Shown here: piece by piece, positions 28,350 through 36,676 of the stretch
How the letters are laid out: the number at the start of each line of letters is the position of its first letter
Position numbering within the stretch: position 1 is the first letter of the stretch
DNA from: Oenococcus sicerae
GTDB lineage: Bacteria; Bacillota; Bacilli; Lactobacillales; Lactobacillaceae
Direction of reading: 5' to 3'
Length of the DNA stretch: 64,000 bases
NCBI RefSeq assembly: GCF_004102045.2
Contig: NZ_CP029684.2
Coordinates: forward strand, 1,364,001-1,428,000
Position numbers and translations under genes: made by a program
The notes under the pieces: generated by a model
Told to the model about the DNA's origin: nothing
Database searches by the model: none
Seen by the model: only the letters and a program-made list of their open reading frames with translations

Positions 28350-29479
28350 AAGCAGTCGGGCTCATAACTGAGTACAATCCCTTGCATAATGGTCATCTTT
28401 ATCATTTGAAGCAGGCAGAAAAATCTACTGAGGCCGATATTGCTATTGTTATCATGTCGGGCAACTGGGTACAACGAGGTTTACCGGCGATTGCAGATAA
28501 ATGGCAACGTGCACAAGCAGCTATAGACGCTGGCGCTGATTTGGTCTTTGAATTACCATTTTATTATGCTGCGCAGGCTGGCGATATTTTCGCTGATGGC
28601 GCTGTCAGACTGTTAGCGGATTTGCAAGCAGCTTCAATTGTCTGTGGATCTGAACATGCGGATACGGACTTTATTGATTTAGCTAAGCAGGCACCGGCAA
28701 CCGATGGTGATATGACTTTTGATGTTAAAAATCAAACTTATGCCAGTAATTTTGCAGCAGCTTTGCAAGCGAAAACCGGCTTTCAGTTAGAAAATGCCAA
28801 CGATATTTTGGCTTTCAGCTATGCGAAAGCAATTTTGAAACAGAAACTCCAAGGTCGTTTGCAGCTTTTGACGATCCCGCGTGTAGCAGCTGGTTACCAT
28901 GATGACGTGTTGAATAATGGTAGAATTGCATCTGCGACCGCAATTCGCAAAGCTTTGGCAGATGAACAAGATATTAGTGCTTTTACGCCAATGAAAAATT
29001 TGAAATACACTGATTATGAAGAAAAGTTATTCGAACTTTTAAAATATCGTTTATCAACTGATGGACTAGGGCAGATACGCTCAGTTTACCAGGTAAATGA
29101 GGGCATGGAGTTTTTGATAAAGCAGGCTATTGAAAAAAATCCACTTAATTTTGCTGAATTTATTGCAATGATTAAGTCAAAACGTTATACTTTTGCCCGT
29201 CTGCATCGGGTGCTGGTCTACATATTATTGAATATCAAGGTTGATCAGATGAATTTGGCGATGCAGAATCCATATCATCGATTATTAGCTTTTACACAGG
29301 CTGGACGTGCTTACTTGCATGAGAAAAAAAAGCAGTTTCAATTGCCGATCATTAGTCATGTGGATCAGAAAATAGCGAATAAGAGTTTGAATATTGATTA
29401 TAAAGCCGGTCTGGTTTATGACCAAATTATGGGCATTAAAGATGCACAGGATATTAAAAGGACGCCGATTCAAGCATGA
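28346..29479 (+). CDS. tmcAL: tRNA(Met) cytidine acetate ligase TmcAL (YlbM)
   Basis: The 377-residue protein has the nucleotidyltransferase-like start GLITEYNPLHNGHLYHL and MSGNWVQRGLPAI, hallmarks of TmcAL, which uses ATP and acetate to form N4-acetylcytidine at the wobble position of elongator tRNA-Met. The length is normal. It overlaps both neighbours by four bases (ATGA), so it is in the middle of a coupled operon. Confidence 0.94.
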   Translation: MKAVGLITEYNPLHNGHLYHLKQAEKSTEADIAIVIMSGNWVQRGLPAIADKWQRAQAAIDAGADLVFELPFYYAAQAGDIFADGAVRLLADLQAASIVCGSEHADTDFIDLAKQAPATDGDMTFDVKNQTYASNFAAALQAKTGFQLENANDILAFSYAKAILKQKLQGRLQLLTIPRVAAGYHDDVLNNGRIASATAIRKALADEQDISAFTPMKNLKYTDYEEKLFELLKYRLSTDGLGQIRSVYQVNEGMEFLIKQAIEKNPLNFAEFIAMIKSKRYTFARLHRVLVYILLNIKVDQMNLAMQNPYHRLLAFTQAGRAYLHEKKKQFQLPIISHVDQKIANKSLNIDYKAGLVYDQIMGIKDAQDIKRTPIQA

Positions 29480-30030
29480 AGTATTTAGTTCAACAATTAC
29501 AAAAATATCAGCAGCAGCCGCTTGTTGTTGACGAACAGCTTGATCTTTCAGCGGCAGCGAAAGAAAATTTTTCTGATCGTTTGTTGGATTTAAAGGCCAT
29601 TCATGCTACTGGCGAAATTAGTTATGAAAAAGGTGATCAGATCAAAGTTGATCTGTTACTGGTCGGGACAGCTGTTTTGCCATCGGCACGGAGTGCTAAA
29701 GCCGTCGATTATCCTTTTAAAGTTCAAATGAATGAGCTCTATGTTCAAGATGAGGCTTCGTTAAAAGCATTTGATCAGACTGAGCAAGTATTTTTGATTG
29801 AGAAAAATCAATTAGATTTAGATGCCGCGATCCTTGAAAACATCATTACGAATTTACCAATGACTGTTTATGCTGCTGACGAGTCAGCCGAACAGCCTTT
29901 ATCAGGCGGTGGTTGGCAGTTGATCAGCGAAGAAGATTATGTAGAACCAGAGAGTCATACAGCACAGCAAGAGAATCAAAGTTTGGGAGATTTTTTCCCG
30001 GATAATTCAGATAATAACAAAGATAGGTAG
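29476..30030 (+). CDS. yceD: YceD family (DUF177) protein
   Basis: The 184-residue acidic protein has the DUF177 pattern: an N-terminal domain with a LKAIHATGEI strand and a C-terminal acidic segment. YceD-type proteins are linked to 23S rRNA accumulation and usually stand directly before rpmF. Here no rpmF follows; yidC is next, twelve bases downstream. The zinc-type CxxC pairs seen in some members are absent. Confidence 0.85.
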   Translation: MKYLVQQLQKYQQQPLVVDEQLDLSAAAKENFSDRLLDLKAIHATGEISYEKGDQIKVDLLLVGTAVLPSARSAKAVDYPFKVQMNELYVQDEASLKAFDQTEQVFLIEKNQLDLDAAILENIITNLPMTVYAADESAEQPLSGGGWQLISEEDYVEPESHTAQQENQSLGDFFPDNSDNNKDR

Positions 30031-30033
30031 AAT
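30028..30033 (+). promoter_or_regulatory. Possible -10 element eight bases before yidC
   Basis: TAGAAT overlaps the end of yceD and lies eight bases upstream of the yidC ATG, which has no Shine-Dalgarno. It could give an additional, almost leaderless yidC transcript within the operon. No good -35 is seen. Confidence 0.3.
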
Positions 30034-30041
30034 AGTAGTTT

Positions 30042-31058
30042 ATGAGTAAAGAAAAAGTTGGTGTATGGCAATCAATACGGCGATTGATTATCGTGGCCTT
30101 GATTGCATTAGAAATCTTATTAATGACAGGCGGGTATACAAAGACAGGTCGGACTTGGCTTTGGATCAGCAAATATATGGTTGATTTTATGCAATGGATG
30201 GCTAATGACGTGTTCAAGTCGACCAATGGTATTGGTTTTGCGATCATTGCCATCACAGCGGTTATTCGTTTGATATTGCTGCCGATCATGTTCGATCAGC
30301 AGAGACAATCGACGATTCAAGCAGAGAAGATGGCTATGCTGCAGCCGCAATTGACTAAAGTACAGGCAGCTTTAAAAACGGCCGAGACCCAAGAAGAGAA
30401 ATTGGCTGTCAATAATGCCATGATGTCAGTTTATCGAGAAAATAATGTCTCGATGATGGGTGGCATGAATTTCCTTTCCATGCTGATCCAGCTGCCGATC
30501 ATTTCAGCTCTTTATACAGCTATTCGTTTATCGACCAGTGTTTTAAAAGTTGATCATGTTGACCCGGCTGTTTTTAACAAATTGTTTCCATTGAATGGTG
30601 CACATTTTTTTGGAATTGCACTCTATAAACCATCGCTGATCATTGCGATCGTGGCAGCAATTTTTTACTTCGCCCAATCTTGGTTTACACTACAGACAAC
30701 ACCTGAAGCACAGAGAAAACAGATGCAGACCATGATCTGGATGAGCCCAGTCATGATTTTCTTCTTTTCGATTTTTCAATCAGCAGCATTAGGTCTTTAT
30801 TTCATGGTTGGTGGTCTGTTCGTTTTGATTCAGACTTTGATTATTTTAAAGATCCGACCAGGTATTCAGGCTAAAATTCATCGAGAATTTAAAGTCAAAA
30901 ATGTCGCTGATGACCTGCTGGCTAAAGCCGCAGCTAATACTAGCGAACAAGATCTTGCAAAAGACATTACAAACGATGTTTCAACTGAAGAAATTGATCC
31001 CAATAAAGGCGCACATAAGCGCAATGCTGGCAAACAGCAAAGAAAGCCAAAAATATAA
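30042..31058 (+). CDS. yidC: Membrane protein insertase YidC/OxaA
   Basis: The 338-residue insertase has five hydrophobic segments, the first at about residues 14-30, the conserved cytoplasmic hairpin after GIGFAIIAITAVIRLILLP (with the Arg in TAVIRL) and a basic C-terminal tail (HKRNAGKQQRKPK) that binds ribosomes. Gram-positive YidC proteins are usually lipoproteins; here the expected lipobox Cys after LLMTG is Gly (GGC GGG), so lipidation should not occur. It overlaps the downstream rRNA/tRNA methyltransferase gene by one base. Confidence 0.93.
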   Translation: MSKEKVGVWQSIRRLIIVALIALEILLMTGGYTKTGRTWLWISKYMVDFMQWMANDVFKSTNGIGFAIIAITAVIRLILLPIMFDQQRQSTIQAEKMAMLQPQLTKVQAALKTAETQEEKLAVNNAMMSVYRENNVSMMGGMNFLSMLIQLPIISALYTAIRLSTSVLKVDHVDPAVFNKLFPLNGAHFFGIALYKPSLIIAIVAAIFYFAQSWFTLQTTPEAQRKQMQTMIWMSPVMIFFFSIFQSAALGLYFMVGGLFVLIQTLIILKIRPGIQAKIHREFKVKNVADDLLAKAAANTSEQDLAKDITNDVSTEEIDPNKGAHKRNAGKQQRKPKI

Positions 31059-31825
31059 TGGAAATTATTACCTCAAATCAAAATTCAAGAGTTAAAATTT
31101 GGACCAGTCTGCAAACAGCCAAGGGACGTGAACAATCAGGCAGCTATTTGCTTGATGGCTGGCACTTAGTGCAAGAAGCATTAAACCAAGCAGCTCCGAT
31201 CCAGGCGATTATTGCTACCGAAGCTCAAATGTCAGCACATTTGATCGATGTGCCTCAAGGAGTGCCTGCCTTTCAAGTTACGGAGGAAGTAGCTCGGCAT
31301 ATTGCCAAAACAAACAATCCACAAGGCATTTTTGCTCAAACTAGTCTGCCGAATAATTCTTTTGACCCCAAGTATATTCATAGTGGTTCTTGGCTTTTGC
31401 TTGATGAAATTCAAGATCCAGGCAACGCCGGTACCTTGATTCGGACCGCTGATGCAGCTGGGTTTGAGGGTGTTGCTTTATCAGCTGGTTCCGCCGATCC
31501 CTTTAATCCTAAAGTTGTTCGTGCCATGCAAGGCAGTCAGTTCCATTTGAAGGTCGTCAAGGATGTTGATTTAGCAGCATGGATCGATGCACTTGAAGAA
31601 AATGATTATGATGTTTTTGGTACAACACTGTCAGCGACTTCAGTTGACTATAAAACGATCGTACCGGAAAAGAATTTTGCTTTGATCCTTGGTAATGAAG
31701 GACAAGGCATGAAGGCAGAACTGCAGGCGAAAACAACTGCCAATTTGCACATTAATTTTCCTGGTAAAGCTGAGTCTTTGAATGTGGCTGTTGCTGGTGG
31801 AATTTTAATGTTTGCATTAAATTGA
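31058..31825 (+). CDS. TrmH/SpoU family RNA 2'-O-methyltransferase
   Basis: The 255-residue SPOUT methyltransferase has an N-terminal substrate-binding domain and the C-terminal knot motifs DEIQDPGNAGTLIRTADAAG, LILGNEGQGM and INFPGKAESLNVAVA. These are the three SpoU motifs. The target is probably 23S rRNA (YsgA-like), which cannot be decided from sequence. It starts at the shared ATAATG at the end of yidC and closes the operon. Confidence 0.92.
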   Translation: MEIITSNQNSRVKIWTSLQTAKGREQSGSYLLDGWHLVQEALNQAAPIQAIIATEAQMSAHLIDVPQGVPAFQVTEEVARHIAKTNNPQGIFAQTSLPNNSFDPKYIHSGSWLLLDEIQDPGNAGTLIRTADAAGFEGVALSAGSADPFNPKVVRAMQGSQFHLKVVKDVDLAAWIDALEENDYDVFGTTLSATSVDYKTIVPEKNFALILGNEGQGMKAELQAKTTANLHINFPGKAESLNVAVAGGILMFALN

Positions 31826-31840
31826 TTTTCCTAATAAAAT
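31812..31840 (+). promoter_or_regulatory. Promoter of the HxlR regulator gene
   Basis: TTGCAT (31812-31817) and TAAAAT (31835-31840) are separated by exactly 17 bases. The -10 ends six bases before the ATG, so the predicted first transcribed base is the A of the start codon. There is no Shine-Dalgarno. Confidence 0.5.
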
Positions 31841-31846
31841 GTAAGT

Positions 31847-32155
31847 ATGGCTGAAAGAATTGAGTTGACACAATCAGCATTTGAAATCCTAGGTCGCAAA
31901 TGGAATGGCTTAATTATCCAATCTCTCTTGGACAGCAGTCGGGGATCCTTACATTTTGCCGAACTTTCCAGAAACGTGCGCGCATGCAGCGACCGTGTTT
32001 TGACAGTTCGTTTGAAAGAACTGGAAGATGCTGATATCATTGAACGTGTGTGCTGTCCTGATAATGGTAAATTGGGTTATCGTCTGACTAAAAAAGGCGG
32101 TTCCATGAGACCGTTGATGTCGGAAATTTCGACATGGGCAGCGAAAAATATTTAA
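31847..32155 (+). CDS. HxlR family winged-helix transcriptional regulator
   Basis: The 102-residue protein is a compact MarR-like winged helix of the HxlR family: LGRKWNGLIIQSLL opening, FAELSRNVRACSDRVLTVRLKELE recognition segment and a wing with GYRLTKKG. It has two or three Cys residues (RACSD, ERVCCPD) that could sense redox or electrophiles as in HypR/YodB; that is inference. No adjacent enzyme gene suggests a target. It ends just before the pheS T-box. Confidence 0.87.
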   Translation: MAERIELTQSAFEILGRKWNGLIIQSLLDSSRGSLHFAELSRNVRACSDRVLTVRLKELEDADIIERVCCPDNGKLGYRLTKKGGSMRPLMSEISTWAAKNI

Positions 32156-32159
32156 TAAT

Positions 32160-32378
32160 CTGCGGAAGATTAGTAGGCTGTGATGTTATTAGCGAGCTGG
32201 GTGAGTGAAAGCCGGCAGCAGTGCAAGTTGAATTTCACTTCCAATTATTCTAGTTAATCACTAGCGGGCTGCTCCGTTATCAGTTATTAGAGTTAGAAAA
32301 CGTATCATGTTTTCTATAAATTTGGGTGGTAACACGATAATTCGTCCCTGATGCATCAAGTGCATGAGGGATTTTTTT
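32160..32378 (+). promoter_or_regulatory. T-box riboswitch of pheST (tRNA-Phe responsive)
   Basis: The leader contains a stem I region with an AGTA element, a specifier-loop region GAATTTCAC with a likely UUC Phe codon at 32234-32236, and the conserved T-box TGGGTGGTAACACG at 32323-32336. A terminator stem TCCCTGATGCA/TGCATGAGGGA (32345-32371) and T7 follow. The T-box bases can pair with uncharged tRNA-Phe and favour the antiterminator, so pheST rises when phenylalanine is short. The exact specifier is inferred. Confidence 0.9.
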
Positions 32379-32395
32379 ATTAGTCAGGAAAATTT

Positions 32396-33439
32396 ATGGA
32401 CATTAAAGAAAAATTAGATGAATTGAATAAGAAAATTTCAGCAGAGATCGATCATTCGACCAATATTGATTTAGTTGAAAATATTCGAGTTCATCTGCTG
32501 GGCAAAAAAGGTGAATTAACTAAGATTTTAAAGGGTCTTAAAGATCTGACACCTAGTGAGAAACCTGTAGTTGGTCAGCTGGCCAACCAAATTCGAACAC
32601 AATTAGAAGCTGAGATCGCTGATAAAAAAAACAGCCTCGAAGAGCTTAAACTAAACGCTAAGCTGGCAACTGAGAAGATTGATGTTACCTTGCCGGGGCG
32701 CAGCTTTCAGATCGGTACAAAACACGTCTTACAGCAGATCCAAGATCAGATCGAAGACCACTTTTTAAGTCAAGGCTTTCAGGTCATGTATGGTCACGAA
32801 ATTGAGACTGATGAATATAATTTTGAGCGCATGAATCTGCCTAAAGACCATCCAGCGCGTGATATGCAGGATACTTTTTATTTAACGCCTAATACTCTTT
32901 TAAGGACACAGACCTCTGCAATGCAGGCACGTGCAATGGATCAGCATGACTTTGCTAGCGGTCCTTTAAAAATGATCAGTCCTGGTAAAGTATATCGTCG
33001 TGATAATGATGATGCGACACATTCCCACCAATTCCATCAAATCGAAGGATTGGTTGTCGGCAGAAAAATTACACTGGCTGATCTGAAGGGCACTCTGCAA
33101 GCTTTAACTAATGAACTGTTTGGCAGAGGCCATGCAATGCGTTTTCGACAAAGCTATTTCCCCTTTACTGAACCGAGCTTGGAAGTTGATATTAGCTGGA
33201 ATATTGTCGACGATCAAACGGCAGCTGAAGATATTGAATGGATCGAAGTGTTAGGTGCTGGTATGGTGCATCCAAATGTTTTAAAAATGGCCAAAATTGA
33301 TTCAGAAAAGTATTCTGGTTTTGCATTTGGTTTAGGACCTGATCGCTTTGCCATGATCAAGTACGGCATTGATGATATTCGTCATTTTTATTTAGATGAT
33401 CTGCGTTTTTTGAAACAGTTTAGTCAGGTGGGAGAATAA
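32396..33439 (+). CDS. pheS: Phenylalanyl-tRNA synthetase alpha subunit
   Basis: The 347-residue class II synthetase subunit has an N-terminal coiled coil, motif 2 (FHQIEGLVVG) and motif 3 (GFAFGLGPDRFAMI). The segment TQTSAMQARAM and MISPGKVYRRDNDDATHSHQFHQ form the Phe-binding site. The last base of its stop is the first base of the pheT start (TAATG), so the alpha and beta subunits are translated in coupling. Regulated by the upstream T-box. Confidence 0.97.
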   Translation: MDIKEKLDELNKKISAEIDHSTNIDLVENIRVHLLGKKGELTKILKGLKDLTPSEKPVVGQLANQIRTQLEAEIADKKNSLEELKLNAKLATEKIDVTLPGRSFQIGTKHVLQQIQDQIEDHFLSQGFQVMYGHEIETDEYNFERMNLPKDHPARDMQDTFYLTPNTLLRTQTSAMQARAMDQHDFASGPLKMISPGKVYRRDNDDATHSHQFHQIEGLVVGRKITLADLKGTLQALTNELFGRGHAMRFRQSYFPFTEPSLEVDISWNIVDDQTAAEDIEWIEVLGAGMVHPNVLKMAKIDSEKYSGFAFGLGPDRFAMIKYGIDDIRHFYLDDLRFLKQFSQVGE

Positions 33440-35862
33440 TGAAAGTTTCTGTTAATTGGATCAAAGAGTATATACCAGATTTCCCTGTAACTAATGAGAA
33501 GGAAGCCCAGGATTTTTCTGATACGCTAGCGCTAACTTCGACTGAGGTTGAAGAAAACGGCTATCAAATTGCCCAATCTAGCGGCCTGATCGTGGGTAAA
33601 ATCACTGAAATTCGTCCAATCGAAAATTCAACACATTTAAAGATCACGATCGTTAATACTGGTAAAAAGGATTATCAGATCGTCACCGGAGCACCTAACG
33701 CTGCTTTGAACCAGTTGGTTGTGCTGGCTTTGCCTGGGGCTGTTTTAGCGGGCAGCAAAAAAATAGAAGCGACAACTTTGGATGGCCAAATCAGTCAAGG
33801 CATGCTTGTCTCTTTACAAGAGATCGCTTTTGATGATTCGATCGCGCCCAAAAAGCATGAAGCCGGCATCTACGTGTTTCCAACTGACAATGATGTGCAG
33901 CCTGGTGATGATGCTGTCAAGGCACTTGGGATCGATGATTTGATGATCGATACTGAATTGACAGCCAATCGTGGAGACATGCTATCGATTCGCGGCAATT
34001 TATATGAGTTTGCGGCGATTTTAAATAAAAAATTTGTTTATCCTGAAAAAAAATTGCATGAGGGGAAACGACCAGCTGCGGCTCAAATTTCAGCAAGTGT
34101 TGATAGCAAACTGGCTAATCCATATTATCTGCGTGTGATCAATGATGTCACAGTCAAAGAAAGCCCTTTGTGGCTGCAGCGGCGTTTATGGAATTCGGGT
34201 ATTCGTCCAATTAATAATCTGGTCGATGTGACAAATTACATAATGCTTTTATTTGGTCAACCGATGCATGCATTTGACTTAGACCAGTTGCAGCATAAAC
34301 AAATTAAGCTGGCGCTATCAAAAGATGAAAGTTTAACAACGCTGGATGGCAATAAGCATGACTTAAAAGCTGGTCAAGATATCGTTGTGTACGATGGGGA
34401 TCAGCCACAAATGCTAGCTGGCGTTATGGGCGGCGTTCAATCTGAAGTAACTCAAAGTACAAAAAATCTTGTTTTGGAAGCAGCTGTTTTCGATCCGGTT
34501 TATATCCGTAAAACAGCTCAGCGCTTTAACTTGCATTCACAGGCCAGTCAACGTTTTGAGCGTGGTATCGATGTAGCAAACTGCCAAAAAGCTTTAGATT
34601 ATGCAGCGGCATTGGTTCAGCAAATTGCCGGCGGTGAAGTTGCTGCTGGTGTTGTTACGGGCTGTGAGGAAATATTGCCTGAGACTAAGATCTTGATTTC
34701 TGTCAGTGATATTAATGATTATTTAGGGTCACAAGTCAGCTTAAAAGAGGTTCGCGAAATTTGGGATCGATTGGCCTTCAAATATGATCTGGTCGGAGAA
34801 CAATTTACAATTTATGCGCCGAAACGGCGTCCTGACATCACGATCAAAGCTGATTTAATTGAAGAGTTTGTCCGAATATATGGATATGACAGAGTACCAA
34901 TTCACTTGCCGCAGGCCGTTAACGACCGATCTGGTCTGACGATCAGCCAAAAACTGGATCGTGCGATACGTCAATTACTGCTCGGATTAGGACTCAATCA
35001 AGCGATCTCTTATTCTTTGACAGATCCTGATCAGGCCAAGACATTCACTTTTCAGCCGGAAAATGAAGTGAAATTATCCAATCCTATGAGTCAAGACAGC
35101 TCAGTACTACGTCAATCCCTGCTTTCGACTTTAATACAAACGGCTGCTTATAATGCTGCTAGAAAAGCCGCAGATATTCGTTTATTTGAAACAGGTGCTG
35201 TTTTCTTTGATCGTGGTCAAGCCAAAATGCCGAAAGAAAATCACCAGATCGCTGCCTTGATTTCGGGAATCGAGTCGGAGGGCTGGCAGCATCATGAGAA
35301 TAAATACGATTTTTATTACATGAAAGGCCTCTTGCAAAGTCTGCTTGATAGCCTGGATTTAAAAACAACAGTCACTTATAAGACAGCTGATGACCGTCCG
35401 GAAATGCATCCAGGTCAAACGGCTGACGTTTATCTTGGCCAAGAATATCTGGGTTTTGTCGGTCAAATTAATCCAAAAGTTCTGCGAGCTAATAAATTGG
35501 CTGCGACCTTTGTTTTTCAAATTGATTTAGATTTGATTCATAAATTGTATAAAAACACGAGTGATTATAGCTTATTGGACAAGTTTCCGGGTATCGAACG
35601 AGATCTATCTCTGCTTGTCGATGATAAAGTTGAATCAGCAAGGATCGAAAATCTGATTAAAATTAATGCTGGTCCATATTTGCGCAGGCTGCAGGTCGTG
35701 GATGTTTACGAGGGTCTGGAACTCGGATTGAATAAGAAATCAATCGCTTACCGCTTGGAATTTGTCAATCCGCAGGCTACATTGGTCGATGATGAGGCCA
35801 ACCAGTCTGTTCAAAATGTCATTGATCAATTAGCTCGACAGCTGCAGGCTAGGGTTCGATAA
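33439..35862 (+). CDS. pheT: Phenylalanyl-tRNA synthetase beta subunit
   Basis: The 807-residue protein contains the usual bacterial domains: N-terminal B1 with tRNA-binding EMAP/OB fold (SSGLIVGKITEIRPIENSTHLK), B3/B4 editing domain with NLVDVTNYIM and GQPMHAFDLD, B5 domain, and C-terminal ferredoxin-fold anticodon-binding domain (FPGIERDLSLLVDD). The length is normal. It forms the alpha2beta2 enzyme with PheS. Confidence 0.97.
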   Translation: MKVSVNWIKEYIPDFPVTNEKEAQDFSDTLALTSTEVEENGYQIAQSSGLIVGKITEIRPIENSTHLKITIVNTGKKDYQIVTGAPNAALNQLVVLALPGAVLAGSKKIEATTLDGQISQGMLVSLQEIAFDDSIAPKKHEAGIYVFPTDNDVQPGDDAVKALGIDDLMIDTELTANRGDMLSIRGNLYEFAAILNKKFVYPEKKLHEGKRPAAAQISASVDSKLANPYYLRVINDVTVKESPLWLQRRLWNSGIRPINNLVDVTNYIMLLFGQPMHAFDLDQLQHKQIKLALSKDESLTTLDGNKHDLKAGQDIVVYDGDQPQMLAGVMGGVQSEVTQSTKNLVLEAAVFDPVYIRKTAQRFNLHSQASQRFERGIDVANCQKALDYAAALVQQIAGGEVAAGVVTGCEEILPETKILISVSDINDYLGSQVSLKEVREIWDRLAFKYDLVGEQFTIYAPKRRPDITIKADLIEEFVRIYGYDRVPIHLPQAVNDRSGLTISQKLDRAIRQLLLGLGLNQAISYSLTDPDQAKTFTFQPENEVKLSNPMSQDSSVLRQSLLSTLIQTAAYNAARKAADIRLFETGAVFFDRGQAKMPKENHQIAALISGIESEGWQHHENKYDFYYMKGLLQSLLDSLDLKTTVTYKTADDRPEMHPGQTADVYLGQEYLGFVGQINPKVLRANKLAATFVFQIDLDLIHKLYKNTSDYSLLDKFPGIERDLSLLVDDKVESARIENLIKINAGPYLRRLQVVDVYEGLELGLNKKSIAYRLEFVNPQATLVDDEANQSVQNVIDQLARQLQARVR

Positions 35863-35881
35863 GTTTGCTAAGCTTATAGAT

Positions 35882-36613
35882 ATGAAACATTCTTTTTGGC
35901 GATCAATTCCACCCGTGACATTAACGATTTTCTTTGTGACTTTGTTTGTTTATCTGATTCAAGTTATCGTTGATGCCTTTATTTACCAATCATTCAGCCC
36001 TTTTTTTATTATTGGTCGTTTGATCAGTGGACCTTCAATCCAGTCGATGGTTTTCATGGGTGGGGAAGTCAGCAGTCTCGTCGTTCGTGGTGATTGGTAT
36101 CGTTTGTTTATGCCGATCCTGCTGCATAGTTCGCTCATGCACATTTTTTCAAATATGCTGACACTGATTATTGTCGGTCCTTTTGTCGAACGGCTATTCG
36201 GCCGCGTTAAGTATTTGATTATTTATATCGTGGCTGGTATTTGGGGCAATTTATTGACCTTTATTTTTGATCCAAATCCAAATGTTGTTTCAGTTGGTGC
36301 GTCGGGTGCACTTTTTGGTCTCTTCGGTGCTATGATCGCGATCGCTTGGTACAATCGCAATAATTTAGCTTTTAAACGGCAGCTGGTTATTTTTACAGCA
36401 TTCGCGGTCTTCAACTTAATTAGTAACTTTAGCGCCCCTAGTGTTGATATTTGGGCTCATTTGGGTGGTTTGATCGCAGGTGTCTTGGTTGCACTGGTTT
36501 CTAATTTTCCAAGCAGCCAATACGGCGGCATCAAGATCTTGGTCCGGGTCGGATCGGTGATTATTTTACTGCTGCCGTTAGTATGGACAGGTTTTCAAAT
36601 TATCGGAAACTAG
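35882..36613 (+). CDS. Rhomboid family intramembrane serine protease
   Basis: The 243-residue membrane protein has about seven hydrophobic segments. The catalytic Ser lies in GASG (VSVGASGALFGLFG, Ser near residue 141) and the catalytic His in DIWAHLGGLIAG (near 192); the HSSLMHIFSNM segment is the conserved H-x-x-x-N region. It cleaves membrane proteins within the bilayer; the substrate is unknown. It directly follows pheT and precedes glk, as in other Lactobacillaceae. Confidence 0.93.
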   Translation: MKHSFWRSIPPVTLTIFFVTLFVYLIQVIVDAFIYQSFSPFFIIGRLISGPSIQSMVFMGGEVSSLVVRGDWYRLFMPILLHSSLMHIFSNMLTLIIVGPFVERLFGRVKYLIIYIVAGIWGNLLTFIFDPNPNVVSVGASGALFGLFGAMIAIAWYNRNNLAFKRQLVIFTAFAVFNLISNFSAPSVDIWAHLGGLIAGVLVALVSNFPSSQYGGIKILVRVGSVIILLLPLVWTGFQIIGN

Positions 36614-36623
36614 CCATATATCT

Positions 36624-36637
36624 TGAAAGCGCTTGTT
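36624..36637 (+). promoter_or_regulatory. Putative CcpA cre site upstream of glk
   Basis: TGAAAGCGCTTGTT matches the cre consensus TGWAARCGYTWNCW at all but one position. It is 39 bases before the glucokinase start, a position suited to carbon catabolite control. CcpA itself is not in the window. Confidence 0.5.
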
Positions 36638-36676
36638 TTTATGGGAAAAAACTTTTAATCTATTATTGAGGTAAAA

